Positions 31,839 through 40,430 are shown, counted from the first letter of the stretch. The stretch: 56,000 bases of DNA from Rossellomorea marisflavi (GCF_009806575.1 NZ_CP047095.1:40001-96000), one strand, 5' to 3'. Notes: generated from the sequence alone by a model not told the origin. Numbers and translations are program-made.

Positions 31839-33308
31839 ATGCAAATGAGCCATACCATCACAGTCATCGGACTCGGTGCAGGGGATCTTGATCAGATCCC
31901 CATGGGTGTATATAAACAGTTGAAAAAAGAACAGCATCTTTTCCTCCGTACAAAGGAACATCCTGTCGTGAAGGAATTGGAATCGGAAGGGATGACCTAT
32001 ACATCCTTCGATGCCGTATACGAAAAGCACGAGCGCTTTGAAGCGGTATACGAAGAGATTGTACAGGAGCTTGTGGACGCTTCCATGGAGTATCCTGTCC
32101 TCTATGCGGTTCCGGGACATCCCCTCGTGGCAGAGAAGACCGTACAGCTTCTCCTGGACCTCCGGGAGAATGGCGAAGCAGAGGTCGTGATCGGAGGGGG
32201 GCAAAGCTTCCTCGATGCCCTGTTTGCTTCCGTGGGTGCCGATCCCATCGATGGCTTCCAGCTGCTTGACGGGACGAGCCTCAGCGTCCACGATATCCAG
32301 ATGACGCAGCAGCTCATCATCGGGCAGGTGTACGACGGCTTCATCGCCTCGGAAGTCAAACTGACGCTCATGGAGCTTTATCCATATGATTACGAAGTCA
32401 TGCTTGTAACGGCGGCCGGAAGCTCAGAAGAGAAGGTGGAGCGACTTCCCCTTGTGGAGCTCGATCGTGCTGCACAGCTAAGCAATCTCACCAGCCTGTA
32501 TGTACCTGCGGTAAAAGATCGATCTCAGCGATACAAGCAGTACAGCGCCCTGAGGGAAATCATTTCGACTTTGAGGGGACCGGACGGATGTCCGTGGGAC
32601 CGTGAGCAGACCCATCAGTCCCTGAAGAAATACTTGATCGAAGAAACATACGAGCTCTTGGAAGCGATTGATGAGGATGACATCGATCATATGGTTGAAG
32701 AATTGGGTGACGTCCTGCTCCAGGTCCTCCTCCATGCCCAGATCGGGGAAGATGAAGGAATGTTCAATATGGAGGAAGTAATGGAAGGACTGTCATCCAA
32801 AATGGTGCGGAGGCATCCTCACGTTTTCGGTGATGTCGAGGTCGGGAATTCGGAAGAAGTCAAAGCGAACTGGGCAGAAATCAAGAAGCAGGAAAAAGGC
32901 GTAGAGAGCCAGCCGCCGCTTCTAAAAGGTGTCGCCAAAGGGGCACCTGCCCTAATGAAGGCCTACGAATATCAGAAAAAGGCGGCAGGTGTCGGCTTTG
33001 ATTGGGACAACGTCAAGGGTGCCTGGGAAAAAGTATGGGAAGAACTGAAGGAATTCGAACAGGAAGCCGAGAATGGAAGTGAACAGGACCGGAAGCAGGA
33101 GTTCGGTGACGTCCTGTTCGCCCTCGTGAATGTGTCAAGATTTTACCGCATTCACCCTGAAGAGGCCTTGTCCATGACCAATTCAAAGTTCTATCACCGA
33201 TTCTCCCACGTGGAAGAACGGGTAAAAGAATCAGGGAAATCATTCGAAGAGCATTCCCTTGAAGAGCTGGATGCATTTTGGGATGAAGCGAAGAATCAAT
33301 CACATTAA
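31839..33308 (+). CDS. yabN: MazG-type nucleotide pyrophosphohydrolase fused to a methylase-like domain (YabN)
   Basis: 489 residues. N-terminal tetrapyrrole (uroporphyrin-III C/MraW-like) methylase domain (about 1-215, with VIGLGAGDLDQ at 7-17) and two MazG regions (about 235-345 and 370-485) with the EE..D / E..D metal-binding pattern (EETYELLEAIDEDD and EELGDVLLQ). The family hydrolyses nucleoside triphosphates such as damaged or excess NTPs; the methylase domain substrate is unknown. The ATG at 31845 is an alternative start. Confidence 0.92.
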   Translation: MQMSHTITVIGLGAGDLDQIPMGVYKQLKKEQHLFLRTKEHPVVKELESEGMTYTSFDAVYEKHERFEAVYEEIVQELVDASMEYPVLYAVPGHPLVAEKTVQLLLDLRENGEAEVVIGGGQSFLDALFASVGADPIDGFQLLDGTSLSVHDIQMTQQLIIGQVYDGFIASEVKLTLMELYPYDYEVMLVTAAGSSEEKVERLPLVELDRAAQLSNLTSLYVPAVKDRSQRYKQYSALREIISTLRGPDGCPWDREQTHQSLKKYLIEETYELLEAIDEDDIDHMVEELGDVLLQVLLHAQIGEDEGMFNMEEVMEGLSSKMVRRHPHVFGDVEVGNSEEVKANWAEIKKQEKGVESQPPLLKGVAKGAPALMKAYEYQKKAAGVGFDWDNVKGAWEKVWEELKEFEQEAENGSEQDRKQEFGDVLFALVNVSRFYRIHPEEALSMTNSKFYHRFSHVEERVKESGKSFEEHSLEELDAFWDEAKNQSH

Positions 33309-33340
33309 TGGCTGTTAAGCCGTCAAAGGAGAGAATGAGA

Positions 33341-33622
33341 ATGGCAACCACCATGAGGCTGGATAAGTTTTTGAAGGTATCACGTCTGATCAAACGGAGG
33401 ACCCTTGCCAAGGAAGTGGCCGACCAGGGAAGGATCTCCATCAATGGAACCCAGGCCAAAGCAAGCTCCAATGTAAAAGTCGGGGATGAGCTCAGTGTGA
33501 GGTTTGGGCAAAAGGTCATGAGGGTAAAGATTGAAAGGCTTTTAGAGACGACGAAAAAGGAAGAAGCAAGCGGCCTGTATACGGTCCTTTCAGAGGAAAG
33601 GGTCAACCAGGAGGAAGAGTGA
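33341..33622 (+). CDS. rqcP: RqcP (YabO), S4-domain ribosome quality control factor
   Basis: About 93 residues. S4 RNA-binding domain, MRLDKFLKVSRLIKRRTLA at residues 5-23, of the Hsp15/RqcP type that supports alanine tailing with RqcH on stalled 50S subunits. The exact start is uncertain: ATG 33341 has good spacing from AAAGGAGA; 33308, 33335 and 33353 are also in frame, and B. subtilis YabO begins at the residue matching 33353. Located immediately after yabN. Confidence 0.9.
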   Translation: MATTMRLDKFLKVSRLIKRRTLAKEVADQGRISINGTQAKASSNVKVGDELSVRFGQKVMRVKIERLLETTKKEEASGLYTVLSEERVNQEEE

Positions 33623-33655
33623 CCCCTGTTTTGGTTCTAATTCCATCATCCACAC

Positions 33656-33663
33656 CATAACAT
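33656..33663 (+). promoter_or_regulatory. Possible sigma-E -10 element ahead of yabP
   Basis: CATAACAT resembles the sigma-E -10 consensus; the -35 (TCTAATT near 33636) is weak. yabP and yabQ are sigma-E dependent in B. subtilis. Confidence 0.3.
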
Positions 33664-33700
33664 GGTACAAAGCTTGTACTATGGGATGTGAGGGATGAAG

Positions 33701-34003
33701 ATGAATCAATATCATGATGGCAATAAAGAAAAGGCAGTCTTTCAGGAACATGATGTCATGATGAGGGGACGCAAACTCCTCGATATCACGGGAGTCAAGC
33801 AGGTGGAGAGCTTTGATAATGAAGAGTTCCTTCTGGAGACGGTCATGGGCTTTTTATCCGTCCGTGGGCAAAACCTCCAGATGAAGAATCTTGATGTGGA
33901 TAAGGGAATCGTCTCGATCAAAGGGAAGGTGTTCGACCTCGTCTATCTTGATGAACAAAGCGGGGAGAAAGCTAAAGGTTTCTTTAGCAAGCTGTTTCGA
34001 TGA
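33701..34003 (+). CDS. yabP: Sporulation protein YabP
   Basis: 100 residues of the YabP/YqfC family. RGRKLLDITGVKQVESFDNEEFLLETVMG is the conserved core. B. subtilis YabP is made in the mother cell and contributes to sporulation; the mechanism is not known. ATG 33701 is preferred to 33695 for spacing from TGTGAGGG. Its stop overlaps the yabQ start (ATGA). Confidence 0.92.
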   Translation: MNQYHDGNKEKAVFQEHDVMMRGRKLLDITGVKQVESFDNEEFLLETVMGFLSVRGQNLQMKNLDVDKGIVSIKGKVFDLVYLDEQSGEKAKGFFSKLFR

Positions 34004-34650
34004 CACTCACCACCCAATTCTATACGATGCTCTCCATGATCGGCATGGGGGCATTATTCGGGGCGTCCTTGGACACGTACCATCGATTTCTCAACAGGAG
34101 CCAGCGGAAGCGCTGGTTCGTCTTCATCAATGATGTCCTGTTCTGGGTCCTGCAGGCCCTCGCCATGTTTTACATTTTATTTGTCGTAAACTTCGGCGAG
34201 ATCAGGGTGTACATATTCGTGGCCCTGCTCTGTGGATTCGCGGCGTATCAGGCGCTTTTCAAGACCTTGTATACGAACCTGCTGGAGAGGCTCATCCGCT
34301 TCACGATTTCCTTTTACCGCTTCTTGGTGAAGATGGGTCAAAAGCTCATCTATTCACCGGTGAAATGGATCATGTTCATGCTTCTTGCAGTTATCCTCTG
34401 GCTACTGAAAACGGTATATGCCATCATCCGATTTGTCATCAGGACAGCATGGCGGATCGTATATGGAATACTGAAGGTCGCATTGGCTCCGATCTGGTGG
34501 ATTTTTCGAACAATATGGAAACTATTGCCGAACCATCTTACAAAAAGAGTCGATAAGTTATATAATAAAATGGCAGGAATTATGAAGTCTAATGGCAAAA
34601 AAGTATATACATGGATCCGGAAATGGACCATTAAAAAAAATAAAAAATGA
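34000..34650 (+). CDS. yabQ: Spore cortex membrane protein YabQ
   Basis: 216 residues. Three or more hydrophobic helices (about 4-24, 44-65, 68-90) and a further hydrophobic, basic C-terminal half (about 120-190), matching YabQ, needed for spore cortex formation in B. subtilis. Translationally coupled to yabP. The C-terminus is Lys-rich. Function is inferred from the family. Confidence 0.9.
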   Translation: MTLTTQFYTMLSMIGMGALFGASLDTYHRFLNRSQRKRWFVFINDVLFWVLQALAMFYILFVVNFGEIRVYIFVALLCGFAAYQALFKTLYTNLLERLIRFTISFYRFLVKMGQKLIYSPVKWIMFMLLAVILWLLKTVYAIIRFVIRTAWRIVYGILKVALAPIWWIFRTIWKLLPNHLTKRVDKLYNKMAGIMKSNGKKVYTWIRKWTIKKNKK

Positions 34651-34677
34651 CCGCATCGGGGAAAGGGAGGTTTGGAA

Positions 34678-35055
34678 ATGGGAAGAAACGTCACTCCGAT
34701 GGAGAATGAATATGTCCGCCAGCAGGAAAACAAGCATAAAGCATCCTCTAAAAGAAAAAAACGTTTAGTCCGCCGTCTTTCCGTGTTCTTTGTCCTAGCA
34801 ATCGCCATCACAGGATTTATGGTCTCGACGCTCATTTCCAGGGCTCAGGTGCTTGAAGACAAGAAAGCAGAAAAGGTGCAGCTCGAGAAAAACCTCGAGG
34901 CATTGAAAGAAAAACAAACGGCATTAGAGGAAGAAATCGTTAAATTGAATGATGATGATTATATCGCCAAACTGGCCAGGCGTGATTATTTCCTATCGGA
35001 TAATGGAGAGATTATCTTTAATATTCCAGAATCAGGTAAGGATAAAGAAAACTAA
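34678..35055 (+). CDS. divIC: Cell division protein DivIC (FtsB-like)
   Basis: 125 residues. Short basic cytoplasmic N-terminus, one membrane segment (about 40-60, SVFFVLAIAITGFMVSTL), a coiled coil (about 60-95) and an extracellular tail. DivIC works with DivIB and FtsL in the divisome. ATG 34678 follows AAAGGGAGG; an in-frame TTG six bases upstream is less likely. Confidence 0.95.
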   Translation: MGRNVTPMENEYVRQQENKHKASSKRKKRLVRRLSVFFVLAIAITGFMVSTLISRAQVLEDKKAEKVQLEKNLEALKEKQTALEEEIVKLNDDDYIAKLARRDYFLSDNGEIIFNIPESGKDKEN

Positions 35056-35058
35056 AGG

Positions 35059-35088
35059 AGAGGTGTCTTATTGACACTCTTTTTTTTA
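35059..35088 (+). terminator. Terminator after divIC, overlapping the yabR promoter
   Basis: AGAGGTGTC pairs with GACACTCT (one bulged G), followed by eight or more T. The descending arm includes the TTGACA -35 of the next promoter. Confidence 0.75.
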
Positions 35089-35100
35089 ATTGGCTATAAT
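35071..35100 (+). promoter_or_regulatory. Sigma-A promoter of yabR
   Basis: TTGACA (35071-35076), 18 bp including a T run, TATAAT (35095-35100). Confidence 0.8.
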
Positions 35101-35144
35101 ATAGAGTAGGTTTATCTAACATTCTAAGGAGGAGCATTTCTTTT

Positions 35145-35567
35145 ATGTCAATTGAAGTAGGCAGCAAGTTACAGGGTAAGGTAACAGGAATTACAAATTT
35201 CGGAGCGTTCGTGGAATTAGCAGAAGGTACGACGGGGCTGGTTCACATCAGTGAAGTAGCCGACAATTATGTCAAAGACATCAACGAGCACCTTAAAGTT
35301 GGAGACGAAGTCACAGTTAAGGTTATCAACGTTGAGAAAGATGGAAAGATCGGCTTGTCCATCCGTAAAGCTAAAGACCAACCACAACGCCCACAGCGCC
35401 CGCAACGTCCTCAACGCCCACGCAATAACAAACCGGCTGACACCCGTACGAAGGAAAACTTCGAACAAAAGATGGCGCGCTTCTTGAAAGACAGTGAAGA
35501 CCGCTTATCTTCCTTGAAAAAAAATACAGAGTCTCGCCGTGGTGGAAGGGGAGCAAAAAGAGGGTAA
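35145..35567 (+). CDS. yabR: S1-domain RNA-binding protein YabR
   Basis: 140 residues. N-terminal S1/OB domain (about 1-72, KLQGKVTGITNFGAFVEL) with typical RNA-binding pattern, then a Pro-Gln-Arg repeat linker (PQR four times, about 78-90) and a basic C-terminus ending in RRGGRGAKRG. Related to general stress protein 13 type S1 proteins; target RNA or ribosome partner unknown. A GGAGGAGC site supports the start. Confidence 0.92.
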   Translation: MSIEVGSKLQGKVTGITNFGAFVELAEGTTGLVHISEVADNYVKDINEHLKVGDEVTVKVINVEKDGKIGLSIRKAKDQPQRPQRPQRPQRPRNNKPADTRTKENFEQKMARFLKDSEDRLSSLKKNTESRRGGRGAKRG

Positions 35568-35603
35568 CTTGCTGTCTATTAATCCATATAGCAGGTCCTA
35601 ATG

Positions 35604-35636
35604 CAGATGCATTCAATGAATGTATCTGTTTTTTTA
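35604..35636 (+). terminator. Terminator after yabR
   Basis: CAGATGCATTCA pairs with TGAATGTATCTG, one wobble, followed by T runs. Confidence 0.88.
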
Positions 35637-35663
35637 TTGTTCTCCACCCGCAATCATACAAAA

Positions 35664-35691
35664 AAGGACCACTTCATGTGAAGTGGTCCTT
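35664..35691 (-). terminator. Terminator of the tRNA-Met/tRNA-Glu transcript
   Basis: AAGGACCACTTCA and its complement form a 12-13-bp hairpin. On the minus strand it is followed by TTTTTTG, so it serves the minus-strand tRNA transcript; on the + strand the downstream T run is short. Confidence 0.88.
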
Positions 35692-35699
35692 CTGTATGA

Positions 35700-35771
35700 T
35701 GACCCGTACGGGATTCGAACCCGTGTTACCGCCGTGAAAGGGCGGTGTCTTAACCGCTTGACCAACGGGCC
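35700..35771 (-). tRNA. trnE: tRNA-Glu (UUC)
   Basis: 72-nt cloverleaf on the minus strand. Acceptor GGCCCGT pairs with ACGGGTC, anticodon loop CTTTCAC gives UUC, and the T arm carries GGTTCGAATCC. The CCA end is not encoded (ACGGGTCA is followed by TCA). It lies 9 nt after tRNA-Met, the same order as the trnSL pair of B. subtilis. Confidence 0.95.
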
Positions 35772-35780
35772 TAAAAGATA

Positions 35781-35857
35781 TGGTAGCGGCGGAGGGGATC
35801 GAACCCCCGACCTCACGGGTATGAACCGTACGCTCTAGCCAGCTGAGCTACACCGCC
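35781..35857 (-). tRNA. trnM: tRNA-Met (CAU)
   Basis: 77-nt tRNA on the minus strand with encoded CCA. Acceptor GGCGGTG pairs with CGCCGCT, anticodon loop TTCATAC gives CAU, and the T arm carries GGTTCGATCCC. It matches B. subtilis elongator tRNA-Met in pattern. An isoleucine CAU (lysidine) tRNA cannot be excluded by anticodon alone but the body agrees with elongator Met. Confidence 0.93.
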
Positions 35858-35885
35858 ATATTATGGCCTTCAAGGCACAAAAACT

Positions 35886-35914
35886 ATAATACCCACAAAG
35901 AAATGCAAAGTCAA
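35886..35914 (-). promoter_or_regulatory. Promoter of the tRNA pair
   Basis: Minus strand TTGACT (35914-35909), 17 bp, TATTAT (35891-35886), about 28 nt upstream of tRNA-Met. Confidence 0.75.
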
Positions 35915-36020
35915 TACTATTTCATAAATAATTTGTCAAAACACCGTTAAGCCTGATAGGAGTTGGGTTCGGAGGCGAAAAGGGAAGAATCACCGATTTA
36001 TTTTCTGAATATTTTACCAC

Positions 36021-36100
36021 TTCGTCCGGAAACACGTCGAAACTTTTTGGGTATACATTCCCTCATTCTGACAAAGTTCTGAGCATGTCCCATTTATACT
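36021..36100 (+). promoter_or_regulatory. spoIIE promoter with Spo0A boxes and 21-bp spacing
   Basis: CTGACA (36068-36073) and TATACT (36095-36100) are separated by 21 bp. CGTCGAA (36035-36041) and, inverted, TTCGTCC (36021-36027) are one mismatch from the 0A-box consensus. B. subtilis spoIIE has an unusually long (21-bp) spacer and is activated by Spo0A-P binding upstream, so the arrangement is as expected. Confidence 0.65.
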
Positions 36101-36131
36101 AGTAAAAAAAGTTATGGGGAGTGTTTGTTAC

Positions 36132-38624
36132 ATGGGGAAAGCTGATCAAACAATCATCGAACCTGTTCAGAACGTAGACATCGAACAAACGAGGGTCGAG
36201 ATGTCCAAGGGGATCAAATCGATTTATTCGAAGCTGGAGTGGCTCTTCATTGAAAAGGGACTGGCTCTGTTTGTGATTGGCTTTTTACTGGGAAGGGCAT
36301 TGATTCTCTCTCATCTTACACCCTTTGCCCTGCCGTTCTTTGCAGCTGTCTATCTTGTCCGAAGGGAAAAATCGCCCATTGCGCTCATGGGTCTGCTGGC
36401 CGGAGCTGTCACCTTATCCTTCTCCAGTATCAGTTATACGTTCGCAACGGCAATTATATTCCTCCTTGCGTTCCGGCTGACGCAAAAATTCCACCAGAAT
36501 GATATGAAGATCGTATCCTTTTACGTCCTCTTTTCCGTTGCTTTCGTCAAGCTCGGCTTTGATTACGTCCAGCAGGGGCAGGTTCTCACCCTTTATAATG
36601 GAGTGATGGCACTCATCGAGGCGTTCCTTGCTTTCCTCCTTACCTATATCTTCATCCAAAGCGTTCCGTTCGTCACCGTCCAAAGGAGAAGGAGGTCCCT
36701 GAAGACGGAGGAAGTCGTCAGCCTGATCATCCTTCTTGCTTCCATCATGACCGGAACCATCGGTTGGGCCTTTCAGGGGCTGTCTGTTGAGCATATCCTC
36801 TCAAGGTATCTTGTCCTCCTGTTCTCCTTTGTCGCAGGAGCGACGGTCGGCTCGACGGTTGGCGTCGTCACAGGGCTTGTGTTCAGTCTTGCCAGTGTGG
36901 CGAGCTTTCAACAAATGAGCCTTCTTGCTTTTGCGGGCCTTCTCGGGGGCTTGATGAAGGAAGGGAAGAAGTTCGGAGCTGCCATCGGGTTGCTCATTGC
37001 CACCCTCCTTATGGGGATGTACGGTGATAACAGTATGGTACTGACGACCACCCTTTATGAGTCAGGGGTGGCGATCGTGCTTTTATTCCTCACGCCCCAG
37101 AGCCTGGTCAAGCGGATCGCCAAGCATATCCCGGGCACGGCCGAGTACCATCAGGAGCAGCAAGGCTATATGCGCAAGGTGCGGGACGTGACGGCAAGCC
37201 GCGTCACGCAGTTCTCTTCTGTCTTCCAGGCACTTTCGAACAGCTTCCAGCAGGTGGAGGAGAAGATGAAAATGGAAGAAGTCGAGGATAAAGAGTTTGA
37301 CTATTTCCTCAGCAACGTCACGGAGAAGACGTGTCAGACCTGCTTCAAGAAGGACCAGTGCTGGGCGAGGAATTTCGATAAAACCTACAATATGATGAAA
37401 GAGGTCATGACTGAATACGACCAGGGCAGGGTACCGCTGTCTTCCCGATTGTCAAGAGAGGTGGAGAAGCACTGTACAAGGGAGAAAAAGCTGAAAGAGA
37501 CCATCTATCAGGAGCTGACGTTCTATCAGGCGAATCTGAAGCTGAAGAAGCAGGTGCAGGAAAGCAGGAAGCTTGTGGCCGATCAGTTGCTCGGAGTCTC
37601 GGAAGTCATGGGCAACTTTGCGAAGGAGATCCAACGCGAGAGGGAGAACCATTATCTGCAGGAAGAGCAGATCCTGGCGAGCATCGGCGAGTTCGGAATT
37701 GAAATTGATCATATTGAAATTTATAACCTTGAACAGGGGAACGTTGATATCGATATGGTGATCCCGTACTCCGGCGGGCACGGTGAAGGAGAAAAATTGA
37801 TTGCTCCGATGCTGTCGGATATCCTTGGCGAAAACATCGTCGTACAAAAAGAGGACTGTTCCCAATTCCCCAATGGGCAGTGCCATGTCACCTTCCAATC
37901 AGCGAAGAAATTCGTAGTGGACACAGGTGTGTCCCATGCAGCCAAAGGGGGAGGTCTGGTTTCAGGAGACAGCTACTCCATGATCGAGCTCGGAAGGGGC
38001 AAGTATGCCGTCGCCATCAGTGATGGGATGGGGAACGGGGAACGGGCCCACTATGAGAGCAACGAGACGCTCAGGCTCCTTAAAAAGATCCTTGAATCCG
38101 GAATCGAAGAGCAGGTCGCCATCAAGTCGATCAACTCGATCCTATCCCTGCGGACGAATGACGAGATCTTTTCGACACTGGATCTTGCCATGATCGACCT
38201 ACAGAATGCTTCATCCCGTTTCCTGAAGATCGGATCGACACCGAGCTTCATCAAAAGGAATGACCAAATCATGAAGATTGAAGCGAGCAACCTTCCCATG
38301 GGGATGCTGCAGCAGGATTTCGACGTGGATGTCGTCTCCGAGCAACTGAAGGCAGGGGACCTTTTGATCATGATGAGTGACGGGGCATTCGAAGGACCGA
38401 AGCACGTGGAGAACTACGATGTATGGATGAAACGGAAGATCAAAGAGCTGCAGACCGATGAGCCTCAGGAAGTGGCTGATATCCTCATGGAAGAAGTGAT
38501 CCGCTCGAGCTCGGGCATGATCGATGACGATATGACGATCGTCGTCTCCAAGATCAATCATAATATCCCGAAATGGTCATCGATCCCGATCCAGAAGAGC
38601 AGGCAGAAAAAGCAGATTTCCTGA
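36132..38624 (+). CDS. spoIIE: Stage II sporulation protein E (PP2C phosphatase)
   Basis: 830 residues. About ten membrane helices in the N-terminal third (roughly 45-325), a central FtsZ-interacting and oligomerisation region, then a PPM/PP2C phosphatase (about 590-820) with ISDGMGNGERA, MSDGAFEG and DDDMTIVV metal-binding motifs. SpoIIE assembles at the polar septum and dephosphorylates SpoIIAA to free sigma-F in the forespore. ATG 36132 after GGGGAG is preferred to ATG 36114, which lies on that site. Confidence 0.96.
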   Translation: MGKADQTIIEPVQNVDIEQTRVEMSKGIKSIYSKLEWLFIEKGLALFVIGFLLGRALILSHLTPFALPFFAAVYLVRREKSPIALMGLLAGAVTLSFSSISYTFATAIIFLLAFRLTQKFHQNDMKIVSFYVLFSVAFVKLGFDYVQQGQVLTLYNGVMALIEAFLAFLLTYIFIQSVPFVTVQRRRRSLKTEEVVSLIILLASIMTGTIGWAFQGLSVEHILSRYLVLLFSFVAGATVGSTVGVVTGLVFSLASVASFQQMSLLAFAGLLGGLMKEGKKFGAAIGLLIATLLMGMYGDNSMVLTTTLYESGVAIVLLFLTPQSLVKRIAKHIPGTAEYHQEQQGYMRKVRDVTASRVTQFSSVFQALSNSFQQVEEKMKMEEVEDKEFDYFLSNVTEKTCQTCFKKDQCWARNFDKTYNMMKEVMTEYDQGRVPLSSRLSREVEKHCTREKKLKETIYQELTFYQANLKLKKQVQESRKLVADQLLGVSEVMGNFAKEIQRERENHYLQEEQILASIGEFGIEIDHIEIYNLEQGNVDIDMVIPYSGGHGEGEKLIAPMLSDILGENIVVQKEDCSQFPNGQCHVTFQSAKKFVVDTGVSHAAKGGGLVSGDSYSMIELGRGKYAVAISDGMGNGERAHYESNETLRLLKKILESGIEEQVAIKSINSILSLRTNDEIFSTLDLAMIDLQNASSRFLKIGSTPSFIKRNDQIMKIEASNLPMGMLQQDFDVDVVSEQLKAGDLLIMMSDGAFEGPKHVENYDVWMKRKIKELQTDEPQEVADILMEEVIRSSSGMIDDDMTIVVSKINHNIPKWSSIPIQKSRQKKQIS

Positions 38625-38734
38625 AGAAAGGTTCACGTGACCGCCACAAAGAGAGAAGAAAGTAGTTCACTAGAGTATAAATTCCTCCCCATCAGGCGAA
38701 GATGATAGCAACTATGAAGGAGGAGGAGACTCTT

Positions 38735-39475
38735 ATGAAAGCAGGTACACTTCGTCAGATTCTATTGATCACGGATGGATGCTCCAATCAGGGGGAAGAC
38801 CCCATTGCCATGGCCGCGTTAGCAAAGGAACAGGGAATCTCCGTCAATGTCATCGGCGTCATGGACAATGACGTCATCGATCAAAACGGAATGGTGGAGA
38901 TCGAGGGGATCGCTCTATCAGGAGGAGGGGTCAGTCAGGTCGTTTATGCCCAGCAGCTTTCCCAAACCGTCCAGATGGTCACGCGGAAGGCGATGACCCA
39001 GACGCTCCAGGGCGTCATCAATAAAGAGCTGAAGTCGATCCTCGGGAAATCGGCCTCCATGGAGGAGCTCCCCCCGGAACAACGCGGTGAAGTGATGGAA
39101 GTAGTGGATGAACTGGGTGAATCGGTGGATATGGAAGTGTTGATCCTTGTCGATACGTCTGCAAGCATGAAGCACAAGCTTCCCACTGTGAAGGAAGCGC
39201 TATTGGACCTGTCCCTCAGCTTGAATGCCAGAATGGGAGATAACAAATTTTCCGTTTTCGTATTTCCCGGGAAACGACAAGATGTCGAAAAATTACTGGA
39301 CTGGACCCCGCGTCTAGAAACCTTATCAAGTATATTCTCGAAACTTTCCCCAGGAGGCATCACACCGACGGGGCCGGCGATTTCAGAGGCAATCACCCAT
39401 TTCAAGAAAAAACGTTCACTAAGGGGACTGCTCTCTCGTGGCGATGATGAACAATACTTCGAAGAAACCATTTAA
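38735..39475 (+). CDS. yabS: VWA-domain protein YabS
   Basis: 246 residues with a von Willebrand A-like fold. A clear MIDAS motif DTSAS (about 148-152), TPTGPAI as the distal metal-site element (about 217-223), and an N-terminal half-domain (LLITDGCSN). It is the neighbour of the kinase YabT in all Bacillus; the pair probably acts together, but the role is not established. ATG 38735 after AAGGAGGAGGAG is preferred to the upstream ATG at 38702. Confidence 0.9.
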   Translation: MKAGTLRQILLITDGCSNQGEDPIAMAALAKEQGISVNVIGVMDNDVIDQNGMVEIEGIALSGGGVSQVVYAQQLSQTVQMVTRKAMTQTLQGVINKELKSILGKSASMEELPPEQRGEVMEVVDELGESVDMEVLILVDTSASMKHKLPTVKEALLDLSLSLNARMGDNKFSVFVFPGKRQDVEKLLDWTPRLETLSSIFSKLSPGGITPTGPAISEAITHFKKKRSLRGLLSRGDDEQYFEETI

Positions 39476-40430
39476 TCTTCCACCCGGTACGACCATAACA
39501 GGGAAATGGCATGGGGCTTCTTATACCATTATGAGAGAGCTCGGATACGGGGCCAATGGAATCGTGTATCTGGTCAGGGACGGGCACGGCTACCAGGCCC
39601 TCAAAATGAGCGATAATAATGTGACCATTACATCCGAAGTGAACGTACTCAAAGCCTTTTCCAAACTTCAGGGTACCCCTCTCGGCCCAGGGCTCATGGA
39701 TGTGGATGACTGGGAATACAGGGGTAAGAAGATCCCTTTTTATACGATGGAATACATCCAGGGTCCTACGCTTCTCTCCTTCGTACAGGGAAAGGGGTTC
39801 TCCTGGACGGGTGTCCTCGTAGCACAGCTCCTTGCCGACCTGGAGCGGATCCATCAGGCAGGATGGGTATTTGGGGATCTGAAACCCGAGAATCTGATTG
39901 TCACCGGCGCACCCCATCGGATCAGGTGTATCGATGTGGGGGGCACGACCATTCAGGGACGCGCCATCAAGGAATTCACGGAGTTCTTCGACAGGGGCTA
40001 CTGGATAGGGGGGTCCCGCAGGGCGGAACCCAGCTATGATCTATTCGCTGTCGGGATGATCCTGATCAACCTTGCCTATCCGAACCGATTTCCCAAGCGT
40101 GAGAACGGCCAGCTGCAGCAGCTTAAGCTTGCAGTTGAAGGAAAGGACAGCCTGAGGAAGTATCGGGGAACGATCTTCGGTGCATTGGAGGGGACTTTTT
40201 CCTCCGCTCAGGAAATGAGAGAGGACCTTCTAAGGGGCATTTCCCGCTCAGCCAATCACGGTCCGGCTAAGAAACAGGCACACAAGCCTGCGGCAGCCCG
40301 GAAGACACCCCAAGTTTCTCCGAAGAAGCCGGCTAAACAATCAAGGGCAAGCAGATCCTTGGAGACTGTCCTTATCATCCTCATTGTGGGGTTGATCTAT
40401 TTCCTCTACATCTACGGGGAACTGTTGTAG
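39444..40430 (+). CDS. yabT: Membrane-anchored Ser/Thr protein kinase YabT
   Basis: 328 residues, kinase domain (about 20-250) plus a C-terminal membrane anchor (last about 20 residues). Gly loop LGYGANGIVYLV and the ATP-lysine in ALKMS are present. The catalytic loop reads FGDLKPENL (HRD becomes FGD) and the DFG element reads DVG, the same variant seen in B. subtilis YabT. That kinase is activated by DNA and acts in sporulation (RecA, AbrB among reported substrates). It overlaps yabS by 32 nt. Start is uncertain between GTG 39438 and ATG 39444/39447. Confidence 0.92.
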   Translation: MMNNTSKKPFNLPPGTTITGKWHGASYTIMRELGYGANGIVYLVRDGHGYQALKMSDNNVTITSEVNVLKAFSKLQGTPLGPGLMDVDDWEYRGKKIPFYTMEYIQGPTLLSFVQGKGFSWTGVLVAQLLADLERIHQAGWVFGDLKPENLIVTGAPHRIRCIDVGGTTIQGRAIKEFTEFFDRGYWIGGSRRAEPSYDLFAVGMILINLAYPNRFPKRENGQLQQLKLAVEGKDSLRKYRGTIFGALEGTFSSAQEMREDLLRGISRSANHGPAKKQAHKPAAARKTPQVSPKKPAKQSRASRSLETVLIILIVGLIYFLYIYGELL

